Shown here: one piece after another, positions 6,258-14,171 of the stretch
How the letters are laid out: each line of letters begins with the position of its first letter
Numbering within the stretch: the first letter of the stretch is position 1
NCBI GenBank assembly: GCA_030595015.1
Contig: JAUVDZ010000019.1
Coordinates: 1-14,451 of the forward strand
DNA: 14,451 nucleotides
Source: Candidatus Peregrinibacteria bacterium
GTDB lineage: Bacteria; Patescibacteriota; Gracilibacteria; UBA1369; PNNO01
Reading direction: 5' to 3'
Program-made: the position numbers and the translations under genes
Notes under the pieces: model-generated
The model's input: the letters and a program-made list of their open reading frames with translations, nothing else
The model's database searches: none
What the model was told of the DNA's origin: nothing

Positions 6258-8347
6258 TGCCTATTGTTAGAGATATTAAAAAATGTGATTCAAAAAAAAC
6301 CATTATCATTGATATTGGTGAGAAAAATGAGCTTAAAATTTCTAAAAGAGTAAAAACCCCCACAGTTGAAATAGTGCATGAGGAAGAGCAAAAACCGAGC
6401 TCGCCAGGCGGATTTGCTGGGTTTTGGGCATTTGGATTAGCAGCCTTTTTAGTAGTTTTTGTTTTTAATATGATGAACATAGGTAGTCAGTTATTTGGCG
6501 TGGCTTCTGATGTTGAAGCAAATGCTTTTCAGGGTGTTTACAGTTTTGTTGAAGGTGGAAAAGATGCGATTGATTCAAACTATGGCTCCGCAATTGGGAA
6601 TTTTGAATCAGCTTCAAGCGCTTTTGATAAAGCAAAAAAAGATTTATGGTTTTTGGGTGGTCAGGTTAATTTAGGAGTGAAAGAAGATATTGGAGGAAGT
6701 GCACTTGCGATTTTAGAAGCAGGAAAGTATTTATCTGGCGGAGCTTCTGATTTCTCACAGGGGATTAGTGGTATGCAGGAAATCCCGATTTTATTTTTAG
6801 AAAGAAATGCACTTAAAAATGTTGAAGTTAGTGGTGAATCATTAACTGAAAAACTTAAATCTTCATTAGAATTATTTGATTCAGCATTAGTTGATGTTGT
6901 TGAAGCTAAAAAATTATTAGGGAATGCTTCTTCATCAATTCTACCTGCAAAATTCCGCGAAAATTATGATACGGTAACTAAACGATTAGATGACCTTGTT
7001 GTTGTTCTAAACGAGCTTAAAGAGCGAGTTCCTGCGATTATGAATATGCTTGGCGATCGCTATCCTCATCGATATATGGTTCTTTTTCAAAATAATACAG
7101 AGTCAAGGCCAACAGGTGGATTTATCGGGTCGTTTTTAATTGTTGATGTTAATGATGGATATATAACTAAGGCTGATTTTCATGATGTTTATGATTTTGA
7201 TGGACAGCTTAACGAACATATCCCTGCGCCTGAAGAAATTTCTGAGCTTACAACTAATTGGCGTTTAAGAGATTCGAATTATTCTCCGGATTTTGAAGTG
7301 TCAGCTAAAAAAGCTATGTGGTTTTTAGAAAAAGAAGGCGGCCCTGGAGTTGATACAGTGATTGCGATTAATCAAAGTTTGCTTGCAGATTTGTTGGCTA
7401 TTACAGGCCCAATTGAAATTGAAGGGCTTGATGCTCCTTTGTCATCAACAAATTATAATACTGTTCTTACTTATATCGTTGAGTCAAAACTGGAAGGGGA
7501 GACAACTCCTAAAAAAGTTTTAGATCGAGTGATCCCGGCAATGCAGGAGAAATTAACTGATGAAGCTTTATTTAAAAACATTCTTGCTGTGATTCAAAAA
7601 GAAGTTAAGCATAAAAATATTTTAGCTTATTCAAAAAATATCCATACTCAAAAATTCTTTGAAGAAGTAGGAGTAAGCGGTAAAATCACACAAACACCCG
7701 CTGATGAAGACTACTTTACATTAAATGCAATTAATATTGGAGGAAATAAAAGCGATCTTTATATGAACACTTCAATCATTCATGAAACATTTATTCAAAA
7801 GGATGGCACAGTTAGCGACGTAGCCTCAATCAAACGGGAACACACATGGAATCCTAATGTGATTTTAACGTGGCGTGATCAATTAAACCCCTTCGGTTAC
7901 TCAGATCTTCCGGACTGGCTTCAAAATATTCTCGGCCGCGGAAACAATAAATCAGTAATGAAAGTCTTTGTACCAGCCGGCTCAGAATTAACTGACGTAA
8001 TAGGAATTGAAAAAGACCAGGTCACAGTTGGATTTGATGAACTTTTAAATAAAACATACTTTTACTTTACAGTTGAAGTTGCTCCTCAAAGCGAAAGCCA
8101 AATCACACTTACATATGCGTTACCTTTCAAACTTGACCTTGGAACAGCCGACGAATACAGATTAACAGTGCAAAAACAACCAGGTGCAATCCGCGATGTT
8201 AGATTCACAAAACGTATAAACAGTGATCCACGTGTTGTAAACTTTCGAACATATCCGGAAGAAATCATCTACACCGAAGGCGATGTGATTCAATACGAAA
8301 CAACCCTAATTGAAGATCAACATTTTGCTTCTTTGTGGGGGAGCTAG
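6257..8347 (+). CDS. DUF4012 family membrane-anchored surface protein
   Basis: A 696-residue protein with a cytoplasmic N-terminus of about 50 residues, one transmembrane helix (about 51-75), an alpha-helical stretch (about 80-260) and the DUF4012 core from about 270. The core signature MVLFQNNTESRPTGGFIGSF is followed by DFHDVYDFDGQL and GGPGVDTVIAINQSLLADLL, all typical of this family. DUF4012 proteins occur in Actinobacteria and very often in CPR genomes; a link to envelope polysaccharides is often suggested but not established. The C-terminal part (after about residue 475) looks like a beta-rich domain. Translation is coupled to the upstream gene by TAATG. A second in-frame TAG follows 6 nt after the first. 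Codon choice changes toward C-ending codons in the last quarter of the gene (see findings). Confidence 0.85.
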   Translation: MPIVRDIKKCDSKKTIIIDIGEKNELKISKRVKTPTVEIVHEEEQKPSSPGGFAGFWAFGLAAFLVVFVFNMMNIGSQLFGVASDVEANAFQGVYSFVEGGKDAIDSNYGSAIGNFESASSAFDKAKKDLWFLGGQVNLGVKEDIGGSALAILEAGKYLSGGASDFSQGISGMQEIPILFLERNALKNVEVSGESLTEKLKSSLELFDSALVDVVEAKKLLGNASSSILPAKFRENYDTVTKRLDDLVVVLNELKERVPAIMNMLGDRYPHRYMVLFQNNTESRPTGGFIGSFLIVDVNDGYITKADFHDVYDFDGQLNEHIPAPEEISELTTNWRLRDSNYSPDFEVSAKKAMWFLEKEGGPGVDTVIAINQSLLADLLAITGPIEIEGLDAPLSSTNYNTVLTYIVESKLEGETTPKKVLDRVIPAMQEKLTDEALFKNILAVIQKEVKHKNILAYSKNIHTQKFFEEVGVSGKITQTPADEDYFTLNAINIGGNKSDLYMNTSIIHETFIQKDGTVSDVASIKREHTWNPNVILTWRDQLNPFGYSDLPDWLQNILGRGNNKSVMKVFVPAGSELTDVIGIEKDQVTVGFDELLNKTYFYFTVEVAPQSESQITLTYALPFKLDLGTADEYRLTVQKQPGAIRDVRFTKRINSDPRVVNFRTYPEEIIYTEGDVIQYETTLIEDQHFASLWGS

Positions 8348-8357
8348 TTGAATTAGA

Positions 8358-8403
8358 GCTTTGCGAAGCAAGGCCTAAGATACTGGCGATCACCGAAGGT
8401 GAT
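8358..8403 (+). other. Pair of GAA-triloop hairpins in the convergent spacer
   Basis: Two hairpins with the same loop lie 14 nt apart on the plus strand. The first is GCTTTGC-GAA-GCAAGGC (8358-8374): 7 bp with one G-T pair, containing GCGAAGC, known to be an unusually stable DNA mini-hairpin. The second is ATCACC-GAA-GGTGAT (8389-8403), a perfect 6-bp stem. They lie at the 3' end of the DUF4012 transcript, before the stop of the convergent 70-residue gene. No clean T-tract follows either, though AAACA-GCATCT-TGTTT (8410-8425) just downstream is a weaker third hairpin running into T residues. They may jointly end transcription or protect the mRNA 3' end. Confidence 0.5.
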
Positions 8404-8436
8404 TCAATTAAACAGCATCTTGTTTTTGAACTGAAT

Positions 8437-8649
8437 CTAAGTATGCAGAGCTTTTTCGTCTTCAACAGATGATTTTATGGATTCTCTGGTGCATCTTTTA
8501 ATAGCTGCCAAGGTTGCAGCTGTTTTATTAACTATTGCAAGTTCATCAGGAGTTAGCTCTCTGCCAAGCATTTCTACAGCATGGTTCTTTAACATTTCTA
8601 CTGGTGTCGGTTTATCTGTTGTATTAAGATCTAAGTCTTTTGCATCCAT
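8437..8649 (-). CDS. Small soluble protein of unknown function behind a consensus promoter
   Basis: A 70-residue protein that I do not recognise. It has no membrane segment or signal peptide. The N-terminus is acidic and polar (DAKDLDLNTTDK). Two amphipathic helices are likely (about 14-28 and 33-62), joined by GRELTPDEL, in which TPDE looks like a helix cap. One cysteine (C53) is present, so it is not a CxxC zinc protein. The main reason to call it real is the perfect sigma70 consensus ending 27 nt before its ATG. The reverse-strand alternative (8477-8677, plus) has low-complexity hydrophobic composition and no comparable promoter. There is no Shine-Dalgarno sequence and the stop is TAG. It lies directly after mutL on the same strand but has its own promoter, so it may be expressed strongly and independently of mutL. 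Confidence 0.6.
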   Translation of the reverse strand: MDAKDLDLNTTDKPTPVEMLKNHAVEMLGRELTPDELAIVNKTAATLAAIKRCTRESIKSSVEDEKALHT

Positions 8650-8676
8650 AAATGTATGTATTAATTACAAGGGGTG

Positions 8677-8705
8677 ATTATAGGCGAAGATTGCATCTTT
8701 GTCAA
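8677..8705 (-). promoter_or_regulatory. Perfect sigma70 consensus promoter
   Basis: On the minus strand, TTGACA (8705-8700), exactly 17 nt, then TATAAT (8682-8677): both hexamers match consensus at all six positions. The -35 box begins 3 nt after the mutL stop codon. The expected start site near 8670 gives a leader of about 20 nt to the ATG at 8649. Inside the spacer the 13-nt stretch 8687-8699 is a small inverted repeat (AAGAT-TGC-ATCTT), a possible operator placed between the two polymerase contacts. This is the strongest promoter-like sequence in the window. Confidence 0.75.
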
Positions 8706-8708
8706 CCC

Positions 8709-10472
8709 TTACTTCCTTCCAAACATCTTCTCTAATTCATGATAAGTAATTTTCACCATACTTGGTCGCCCGTGTGGACATGTATATGGACGTTTTAATT
8801 TGTCGACTTGCCTGATTAGCTCTGCCATTTCGTCTATACTAAGGTCTTTTCCGAATTTAATAGCAGATCGACATGACATGTATTCAATTATTTTTTCTTG
8901 TGGATTTTTAACTGCCCGCGACTTTTTTTCGTCACTTAAATCACTAATTACTTGCTGAATAATTCCCTGAATATTTTGATTTGCAATAGTGGAAGGCACT
9001 GCATGAATTATAAATGTGTTCCCTCCGAATAATTCGATTTCGAATCCAAGTTTTTCAAAAGTTCCACGATTTGCTTCAAAAATTTCTGCTTCCATTGCCG
9101 AAAGTTCGATGTTCTCTGGCAATAATAATTGTTGTTTTTCAGGGTCTTGTTTTTCAAATTGATCCATCAATTCTTCGTAACGAACTCTTTCATGAGCGGC
9201 ATGTTGATCAATCAAAACCAATCCTTCTGCATTTTCAGCTAAAATATAAGAACGCGCTATTTGGCTTAAAGGAACCATACTTAATTCTTCGGCGTCTTCC
9301 TGAACATACGAATATTTATTTAAACGCCCAGGCATATGAGTGAATTCAAAAGCAGCTTTAACTTGATTGTCGGTTGGCGCTTCTTCTTGTCGGGAAGCTT
9401 TAAAATCTGGCATAAGCACATTCTTTTCTAAAGTCGTTATTGCTGCTCTTCGCAATATTCTAAAAATTTCATTTTGATTTTGAAATCTTATCTCAAGTTT
9501 TCGTGGATGCACATTTACATCAATCAACTCAGGCGCGATAATAACGTTTATTACAAAAAATGGCTTCCTCCCATCCATTAAAAGGGAATGATAGGCCTCA
9601 GCCAATGCGTAATTAAACAAATGATGAACAACTGGTCTTCCATTAATAAACAAATGCTGATGCTTTGATCCGGATCGACCAAGTTCAGGTTTTCCAATAT
9701 ATCCTTCTACCTGAATTTTAATGAGTTCGCTATCGCTCACACCACGCTCGCGATAAGTTTTCGCTCGCGAGAGACTTGCGTCTCCGTTATGACCATAGAA
9801 AATCGGCAAACAATTTTCTGCAACATTTTTTCCTAAAACATCGCGCACTCGATTTAGTAAATTTTCACATTTCACATACTCAAAACCAGGTTTTCCATTG
9901 TGAATAATTTTCAAATGTATATCTGGATTTGCTAATGCAACTTTTTGAAAAACTCCTAAAATCTGCTGATATTCAGTGCTTGGTGTTTTTAAATATTTTT
10001 TTCGTGCAGGAGTATTGTAAAAAAGATTCCGAACTTCAATTTGAGTTCCATCTGTACAACTAACTTCCTCATTTTTCTCAATTTTCCCACCTACACTTTC
10101 AATCAATCTTCCAACTTCATCTTCAACTCGTTTAGTCCGCATGGTAATAGTTGAAACCGAAGCAATACTTGCAATCGCCTCGCCTCTAAATCCCATGCTT
10201 GAAATATTAAAAAGATCATCTTTCGATGTGATTTTACTTGTAGCATGACGCTCAAAAGCCAACAAAGCATCGTCTTTATCCATTCCACAACCATTGTCAG
10301 TTATCCTTATTAATTCATCGCCTGCTCCATCAACTTCCAACACAATTCGGCTTGCTCCTGCATCAATTGAGTTCTCAATAAGCTCCTTTACAACAGAAGC
10401 CGGACGCTCAACAACCTCTCCAGCAGCTATTTGATTAACCAGATTTTCAGGAAGCACTTTTATTATCGACAT
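8709..10472 (-). CDS. mutL: DNA mismatch repair protein MutL with endonuclease motif
   Basis: It links MutS mismatch recognition to strand nicking and removal. The N-terminal GHKL ATPase has E30 and N34 (KELIENSIDAGA, matching E. coli E29/N33), DNGCGM (59-64), ATSK and GFRGEA (94-99). The C-terminal part has the endonuclease metal motif DQHAAHERVRYEE (D422 onward) with CRSAIK and CPHGRP (C565), so it should be a nicking MutL, as in bacteria without MutH. QQLLLP (447-452) matches the sliding-clamp binding motif (QPLLIP in E. coli). The length, 587 residues, is normal. The ATG at 10472 is chosen because homology begins at MSIIKVLPEN; an ATG two codons upstream (10478) is also possible. No Shine-Dalgarno sequence or convincing promoter precedes it; a weak TTGCCA / TATTTT pair (about 10543-10514) is the best candidate. 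The stop is TAA. Confidence 0.95.
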   Translation of the reverse strand: MSIIKVLPENLVNQIAAGEVVERPASVVKELIENSIDAGASRIVLEVDGAGDELIRITDNGCGMDKDDALLAFERHATSKITSKDDLFNISSMGFRGEAIASIASVSTITMRTKRVEDEVGRLIESVGGKIEKNEEVSCTDGTQIEVRNLFYNTPARKKYLKTPSTEYQQILGVFQKVALANPDIHLKIIHNGKPGFEYVKCENLLNRVRDVLGKNVAENCLPIFYGHNGDASLSRAKTYRERGVSDSELIKIQVEGYIGKPELGRSGSKHQHLFINGRPVVHHLFNYALAEAYHSLLMDGRKPFFVINVIIAPELIDVNVHPRKLEIRFQNQNEIFRILRRAAITTLEKNVLMPDFKASRQEEAPTDNQVKAAFEFTHMPGRLNKYSYVQEDAEELSMVPLSQIARSYILAENAEGLVLIDQHAAHERVRYEELMDQFEKQDPEKQQLLLPENIELSAMEAEIFEANRGTFEKLGFEIELFGGNTFIIHAVPSTIANQNIQGIIQQVISDLSDEKKSRAVKNPQEKIIEYMSCRSAIKFGKDLSIDEMAELIRQVDKLKRPYTCPHGRPSMVKITYHELEKMFGRK

Positions 10473-10528
10473 AAGCATGAAATTAGTCTGTGCTGGTACC
10501 TTAATATATACACAAAATAAAAACAAGA

Positions 10529-10557
10529 TTTACGAAATGGCAAAATTAAGTTATAGT
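10529..10557 (+). promoter_or_regulatory. Candidate promoter of the six-helix membrane protein
   Basis: TTTACG (10529-10534), a 17-nt spacer and TATAGT (10552-10557) lie about 30 nt before the ATG at 10588. The -10 differs from consensus at one position and the -35 at two or three. This promoter lies in the 115-nt divergent spacer shared with mutL. Confidence 0.4.
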
Positions 10558-10587
10558 AGCCGTTGATGTATTCGTAACCATTCCTAA

Positions 10588-11580
10588 ATGGAAAACGCTA
10601 CTGGATGGAAGTCAATAAATATTGACGCAACCATCAAGAAAATGTTCAATCTTTACAAAAAAAAGCCAGTCTTGTTCGGAGGGCTTGTTTTGTTATTGAA
10701 CGTTCCGTATTACCTGCTCGCTACTTACGTAATGGTGCCTTATTTCCCAATTTGGCTTTACCTGATAGTGAATATCGCGCTTGGTTTATTAATCGGTCTG
10801 CTCACGCTTGGAGGTTTAATCCACGCTGCAGACAAAACTACTGATGGTAAAGAAGTTAGCATTATTGAATGCTACAAATTTGCTTTGCCAAAACTTTGGC
10901 AGTATATCGTGCTTTTCTTCAGAATCATATGGTACACATGGGCATGGGTTTTAATCGTGCTTTTGATTATCATGGGATTCACTAGCGCAGCGATGATTGA
11001 GAATGTTGCAGAAACATTTGTTTCTACTGATACTGCATATGCTCAATCTGATTTCGACTTCTCTGACTTTGAAGGTATGGAAGGTTTTGAAGACTTCGAT
11101 TTTGATTTCGACACTACTGGTTCAATGGATTTCGGTTCAATGGGCGGTGGTTATGGTAATAGCTATGGTGGTGGAATGCCAGATTTAGGCGGACTTCTTA
11201 CAGGCGGTGGAATTCTTAGTCTTATCTTAGGATTAGCATTTCTCGTTGTATTAGTACTAGTTGTTATTCGGTCTGTTAGAACAGTATTCTCTTACTATGC
11301 ATTGTTTGCAGATGAGAAAACCGATAGCAAAGCAGCACTTGCTGATAGTATTAAACTTGCTAAAGGCAACTGGTGGACAATTGTTGGTTATGCGTTAATA
11401 GCAGGATTCGTTATGATTCTTGTTACTGTTGTACTTGGAATTGTTGCAGGACTTCTGTTCGCAATTTTCCCAAATCTTCATTTTATGCTTATCTTAAACA
11501 TGGTAATCCAATCAGTTGTATTACCTTTACCAGTGTTGTTCTACTACACGTTCTTCAACAATATGAAGAATGTAAGCTAA
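10588..11580 (+). CDS. Six-helix membrane protein with an acidic Phe/Asp-rich loop
   Basis: A 330-residue protein with about six transmembrane segments (28-50, 55-80, 105-131, 207-229, 264-294 and 298-322). The arrangement, with a cytoplasmic-looking KPVLFGG start and paired helices separated by SLKxAKGNWW-like segments (here DSIKLAKGNWW, 254-263), resembles the loosely defined glycerophosphodiester phosphodiesterase membrane-domain / YciC-type integral proteins of unknown role; this assignment is tentative. Between helices 3 and 4 is a low-complexity insert (about 153-206): first Asp/Glu and Phe alternating (DFDFSDF, DFDFDFD), then Gly-rich (GGGYGNSYGGG). A 10-bp direct repeat, GGTTCAATGG at 11119 and 11134, shows recent in-frame repeat growth. 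The ATG at 10588 lacks a Shine-Dalgarno sequence. The gene ends in TAA, overlapping the end of convergent mutS by 4 nt. Confidence 0.75.
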   Translation: MENATGWKSINIDATIKKMFNLYKKKPVLFGGLVLLLNVPYYLLATYVMVPYFPIWLYLIVNIALGLLIGLLTLGGLIHAADKTTDGKEVSIIECYKFALPKLWQYIVLFFRIIWYTWAWVLIVLLIIMGFTSAAMIENVAETFVSTDTAYAQSDFDFSDFEGMEGFEDFDFDFDTTGSMDFGSMGGGYGNSYGGGMPDLGGLLTGGGILSLILGLAFLVVLVLVVIRSVRTVFSYYALFADEKTDSKAALADSIKLAKGNWWTIVGYALIAGFVMILVTVVLGIVAGLLFAIFPNLHFMLILNMVIQSVVLPLPVLFYYTFFNNMKNVS

Positions 11581-14144
11581 TTAGAATTTTTCTTTAGCTC
11601 ATCAAGTTTTTGAAGAGCTTCAAGGGGAGTTAAACCGTTTATATCAAGCGCGTTTAGCTCCTCTTTTAATTTGTCTATTTTTTGATGTGGTCTTGGCGTT
11701 TCAAAGAAAGTCATTTGATCTTCATTGATTTTAACCTTTGGTTCATTCACATGTTTTTCTAAATCTTTCAATATATGCATTGATTTTTTTATAATTTCAT
11801 TTGGAAGTCCGGCCAGTCTTGCAACTTCAATTCCATAACTTCTATCAATACCGCCTTCATTGAGTTTATATAAGAAGATCACACCATCATCTTTTTCTTT
11901 AACAGCAACGCTGAGATTTTTTGCATGAGGTAATTCTTCAACAACTTCAATTAATTCATGATAGTGGCTCGCAAATAAAGTTTTGGCTTTAACTGTATTG
12001 TGGATATATTCAGTGATTGCCCATGCAATGCTCACTCCATCATAAGTTGAAGTTCCACGTCCGATTTCATCTAAGATTATAAGCGATCGTTCTGTTGCAT
12101 TATTGAGGATATTTGCTGCTTCCTGCATTTCAACCATAAATGTAGATTGACCTTTGATTAGATTGTCACTGGCTCCAACTCGTGTAAATATTCTGTCCAC
12201 TAATCCAATTTTTGCCTTATCTGCAGGCACAAAACATCCAATGTGAGACATCAAGACTGTCAACGCAACTTGTCTAAGTATTGTCGACTTTCCACCCATA
12301 TTTGGGCCAGTAATTAATAGCAGTCGTCGATCCTTGCTGTCTATATGGATGTCATTCGGAATAAAGTCTCCTGAGAATGTCATTTTTTCAACAACAGGAT
12401 GTCGTCCCGCTGAAATTTTAATCATGCTGTCTTCACTAACTATCGGCTTACAATAATTATTCAATTTTGAAACATAAGCAAACGAACACAGACAATCAAG
12501 TGAAGCAATAATCTGTGCATTTTTTTGAATCGCTTTAATGAATCCAACAACTTTTTCCCGAACTTTCTGAAACAATTCATATTCAAGTTCAGCAATCTTT
12601 TCTTCAGCTCCCAAAACTTTTTCTTCGTATTCCTTTAGTTCAGGAGTGATGTATCTTTCTGCATTAACAAGCGTTTGTTTGCGAATATAATCTTCAGGTA
12701 CATTTGCAATATTCGCTTTGCTAACCTCTATATAATATCCAAATACTTTATTGTATTTAACTTTCATTGAACTAATCCCGGTTCGTTTTATTTCTTTTGC
12801 CTGCAAATCTTTTATGAAGTTTTTTCCCTCCCGACTAATTGATTTTAAATCATCAAGTTCTTTGTTGTGACCTTCTTTGATCATTCCTCCGTCTCGTAAA
12901 ATTAACGGTGGTTCTTCTTCTATCGCAGTTTCAATTAAATTAGAAAGTTGAGATAAATCTTCAAATTCAACACTTAAAAGTTCAGTACTTGAATCATTTA
13001 GAGTGGATTTTATTAAAGGAATTTCATTAATAGTATTTCTCAAAGCAATAAGATCACGTGCATTCCCGGTTCCAAGACTTAATCGTGAAATGATTCGTTC
13101 AATATCCATTATTCCCTTAAAAATCTCACGCAAATTACCTAAAAGTTCATTGTTCCCATGCAACTCTTCAACTGCATTTAAACGTTTTTCAATTTCAACA
13201 AGAGACAATAAGGGCCTGGTTAACCATTTTCTTAAAAGACGTCCACCCATTGAAGTCAAAGTTTCATCTAAAACAGAAATTAGAGAACCTTCTTTATCAG
13301 AGTCTCTTAAAGTTGATAACAATTCGAGATTTTTTAATGTTGCTTCATCTAAAGGCATAAACTCATCAGTAGAATAATATTTTATTTTCCCAATATGCTT
13401 AAGATCGTTTTTTTGGGTTTCCAGAAGGTATGAAAGAAGCTTTCCTGAAGCTAAAATTGCAGCATTTGAATTATCTATTCCGAATCCATTTAATGAATGA
13501 ATTTTAAAATGATCTTTAATTATTTCTTCAGATTCTTTGTAATTTTCATAAGGAAAGAACGAAGTTCTCTCAAAGCTATCACGGAGCATCTGTCCAGTTG
13601 GACTTTCAATGAATTCCTCACTAAAAATACACTCAGCCGGATACAATTTAGTAAATTCAGTAAGCAAATCAGCTTCGTTAGCAATCTCGGTCACAAAAAA
13701 ATCACCAGTAGTAATATCAGCATAAGCTAAGCCAAATCGACCTTCAGTCGACACAACACTAACCAAATAATTATTAATTTTATTGTCTAAAACAGTATCA
13801 TTAAAAGTTGTTCCAGGTGTAATTACCCGCGTAACTTCACGTTCAACAATTCCAGGAAGTTTCGGATCACTAGTCTGTTCACAAATTGCAACCTTGCAAC
13901 CATTTCGTGTTAGCTTTGCAATATAGCCCTCAACTGCATGATAAGGAACTCCACATAAAGGGATTTTTTCACCTTCATTACTTTTTCCCCGGGCAGTCAG
14001 AGTAATATTAAGAATCTCCGCTGCTTTAACAGCATCTTCTTTAAACATTTCATAAAAATCTCCAAGCCTAAAGAGCAAAATCGCATCTTTATATTTTGCT
14101 TTAATCTTTTCGTATTGTTGCATCATTGGAGTAGCCAACTGCAT
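11577..14144 (-). CDS. mutS: DNA mismatch repair protein MutS
   Basis: It recognises mismatches and small loops as an ATP-controlled dimer clamp. The 855 residues cover the full family length. The mismatch-wedging F-x-E motif is FYE (F30, E32) in LGDFYEMF. The connector, lever and clamp domains follow. The ABC-type ATPase has Walker A GPNMGGKST (613-621), the FMVEM stretch, Walker B LIILDEIGRGTSTYDG and the H-loop ASHYHEL. The C-terminus carries QMTFF (Q810), matching the sliding-clamp motif QMSLL of E. coli MutS, and ends in the usual helix TPLEALQKLDELKK. The ATG at 14144 fits the family start TPMMQQY. There is no Shine-Dalgarno sequence. mutS and mutL lie on the same strand but are separated by an oppositely oriented gene, so they are not one operon. 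The stop is TAG, inside the last codons of the convergent membrane-protein gene. Confidence 0.97.
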   Translation of the reverse strand: MQLATPMMQQYEKIKAKYKDAILLFRLGDFYEMFKEDAVKAAEILNITLTARGKSNEGEKIPLCGVPYHAVEGYIAKLTRNGCKVAICEQTSDPKLPGIVEREVTRVITPGTTFNDTVLDNKINNYLVSVVSTEGRFGLAYADITTGDFFVTEIANEADLLTEFTKLYPAECIFSEEFIESPTGQMLRDSFERTSFFPYENYKESEEIIKDHFKIHSLNGFGIDNSNAAILASGKLLSYLLETQKNDLKHIGKIKYYSTDEFMPLDEATLKNLELLSTLRDSDKEGSLISVLDETLTSMGGRLLRKWLTRPLLSLVEIEKRLNAVEELHGNNELLGNLREIFKGIMDIERIISRLSLGTGNARDLIALRNTINEIPLIKSTLNDSSTELLSVEFEDLSQLSNLIETAIEEEPPLILRDGGMIKEGHNKELDDLKSISREGKNFIKDLQAKEIKRTGISSMKVKYNKVFGYYIEVSKANIANVPEDYIRKQTLVNAERYITPELKEYEEKVLGAEEKIAELEYELFQKVREKVVGFIKAIQKNAQIIASLDCLCSFAYVSKLNNYCKPIVSEDSMIKISAGRHPVVEKMTFSGDFIPNDIHIDSKDRRLLLITGPNMGGKSTILRQVALTVLMSHIGCFVPADKAKIGLVDRIFTRVGASDNLIKGQSTFMVEMQEAANILNNATERSLIILDEIGRGTSTYDGVSIAWAITEYIHNTVKAKTLFASHYHELIEVVEELPHAKNLSVAVKEKDDGVIFLYKLNEGGIDRSYGIEVARLAGLPNEIIKKSMHILKDLEKHVNEPKVKINEDQMTFFETPRPHQKIDKLKEELNALDINGLTPLEALQKLDELKKNSN

Positions 14145-14171
14145 ATCAGGTTAGAGAATTTGCAGGTGTAA

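Noticed and set aside
8265..8465. Minus-strand 66-codon ORF across the end of the DUF4012 gene
   Set aside because: It is antisense to a confident gene, overlaps both hairpins and the 70-residue gene, and has an unconvincing composition (many Ser and Cys).
8477..8677. Plus-strand 66-codon ORF opposite the 70-residue gene
   Set aside because: It is a mirror of the minus-strand gene, with a hydrophobic low-complexity product and no promoter; the minus strand has a perfect promoter.
13003..13377. Plus-strand 124-codon ORF antisense to mutS
   Set aside because: It is a shadow frame of a strongly conserved gene, with no recognisable motifs.
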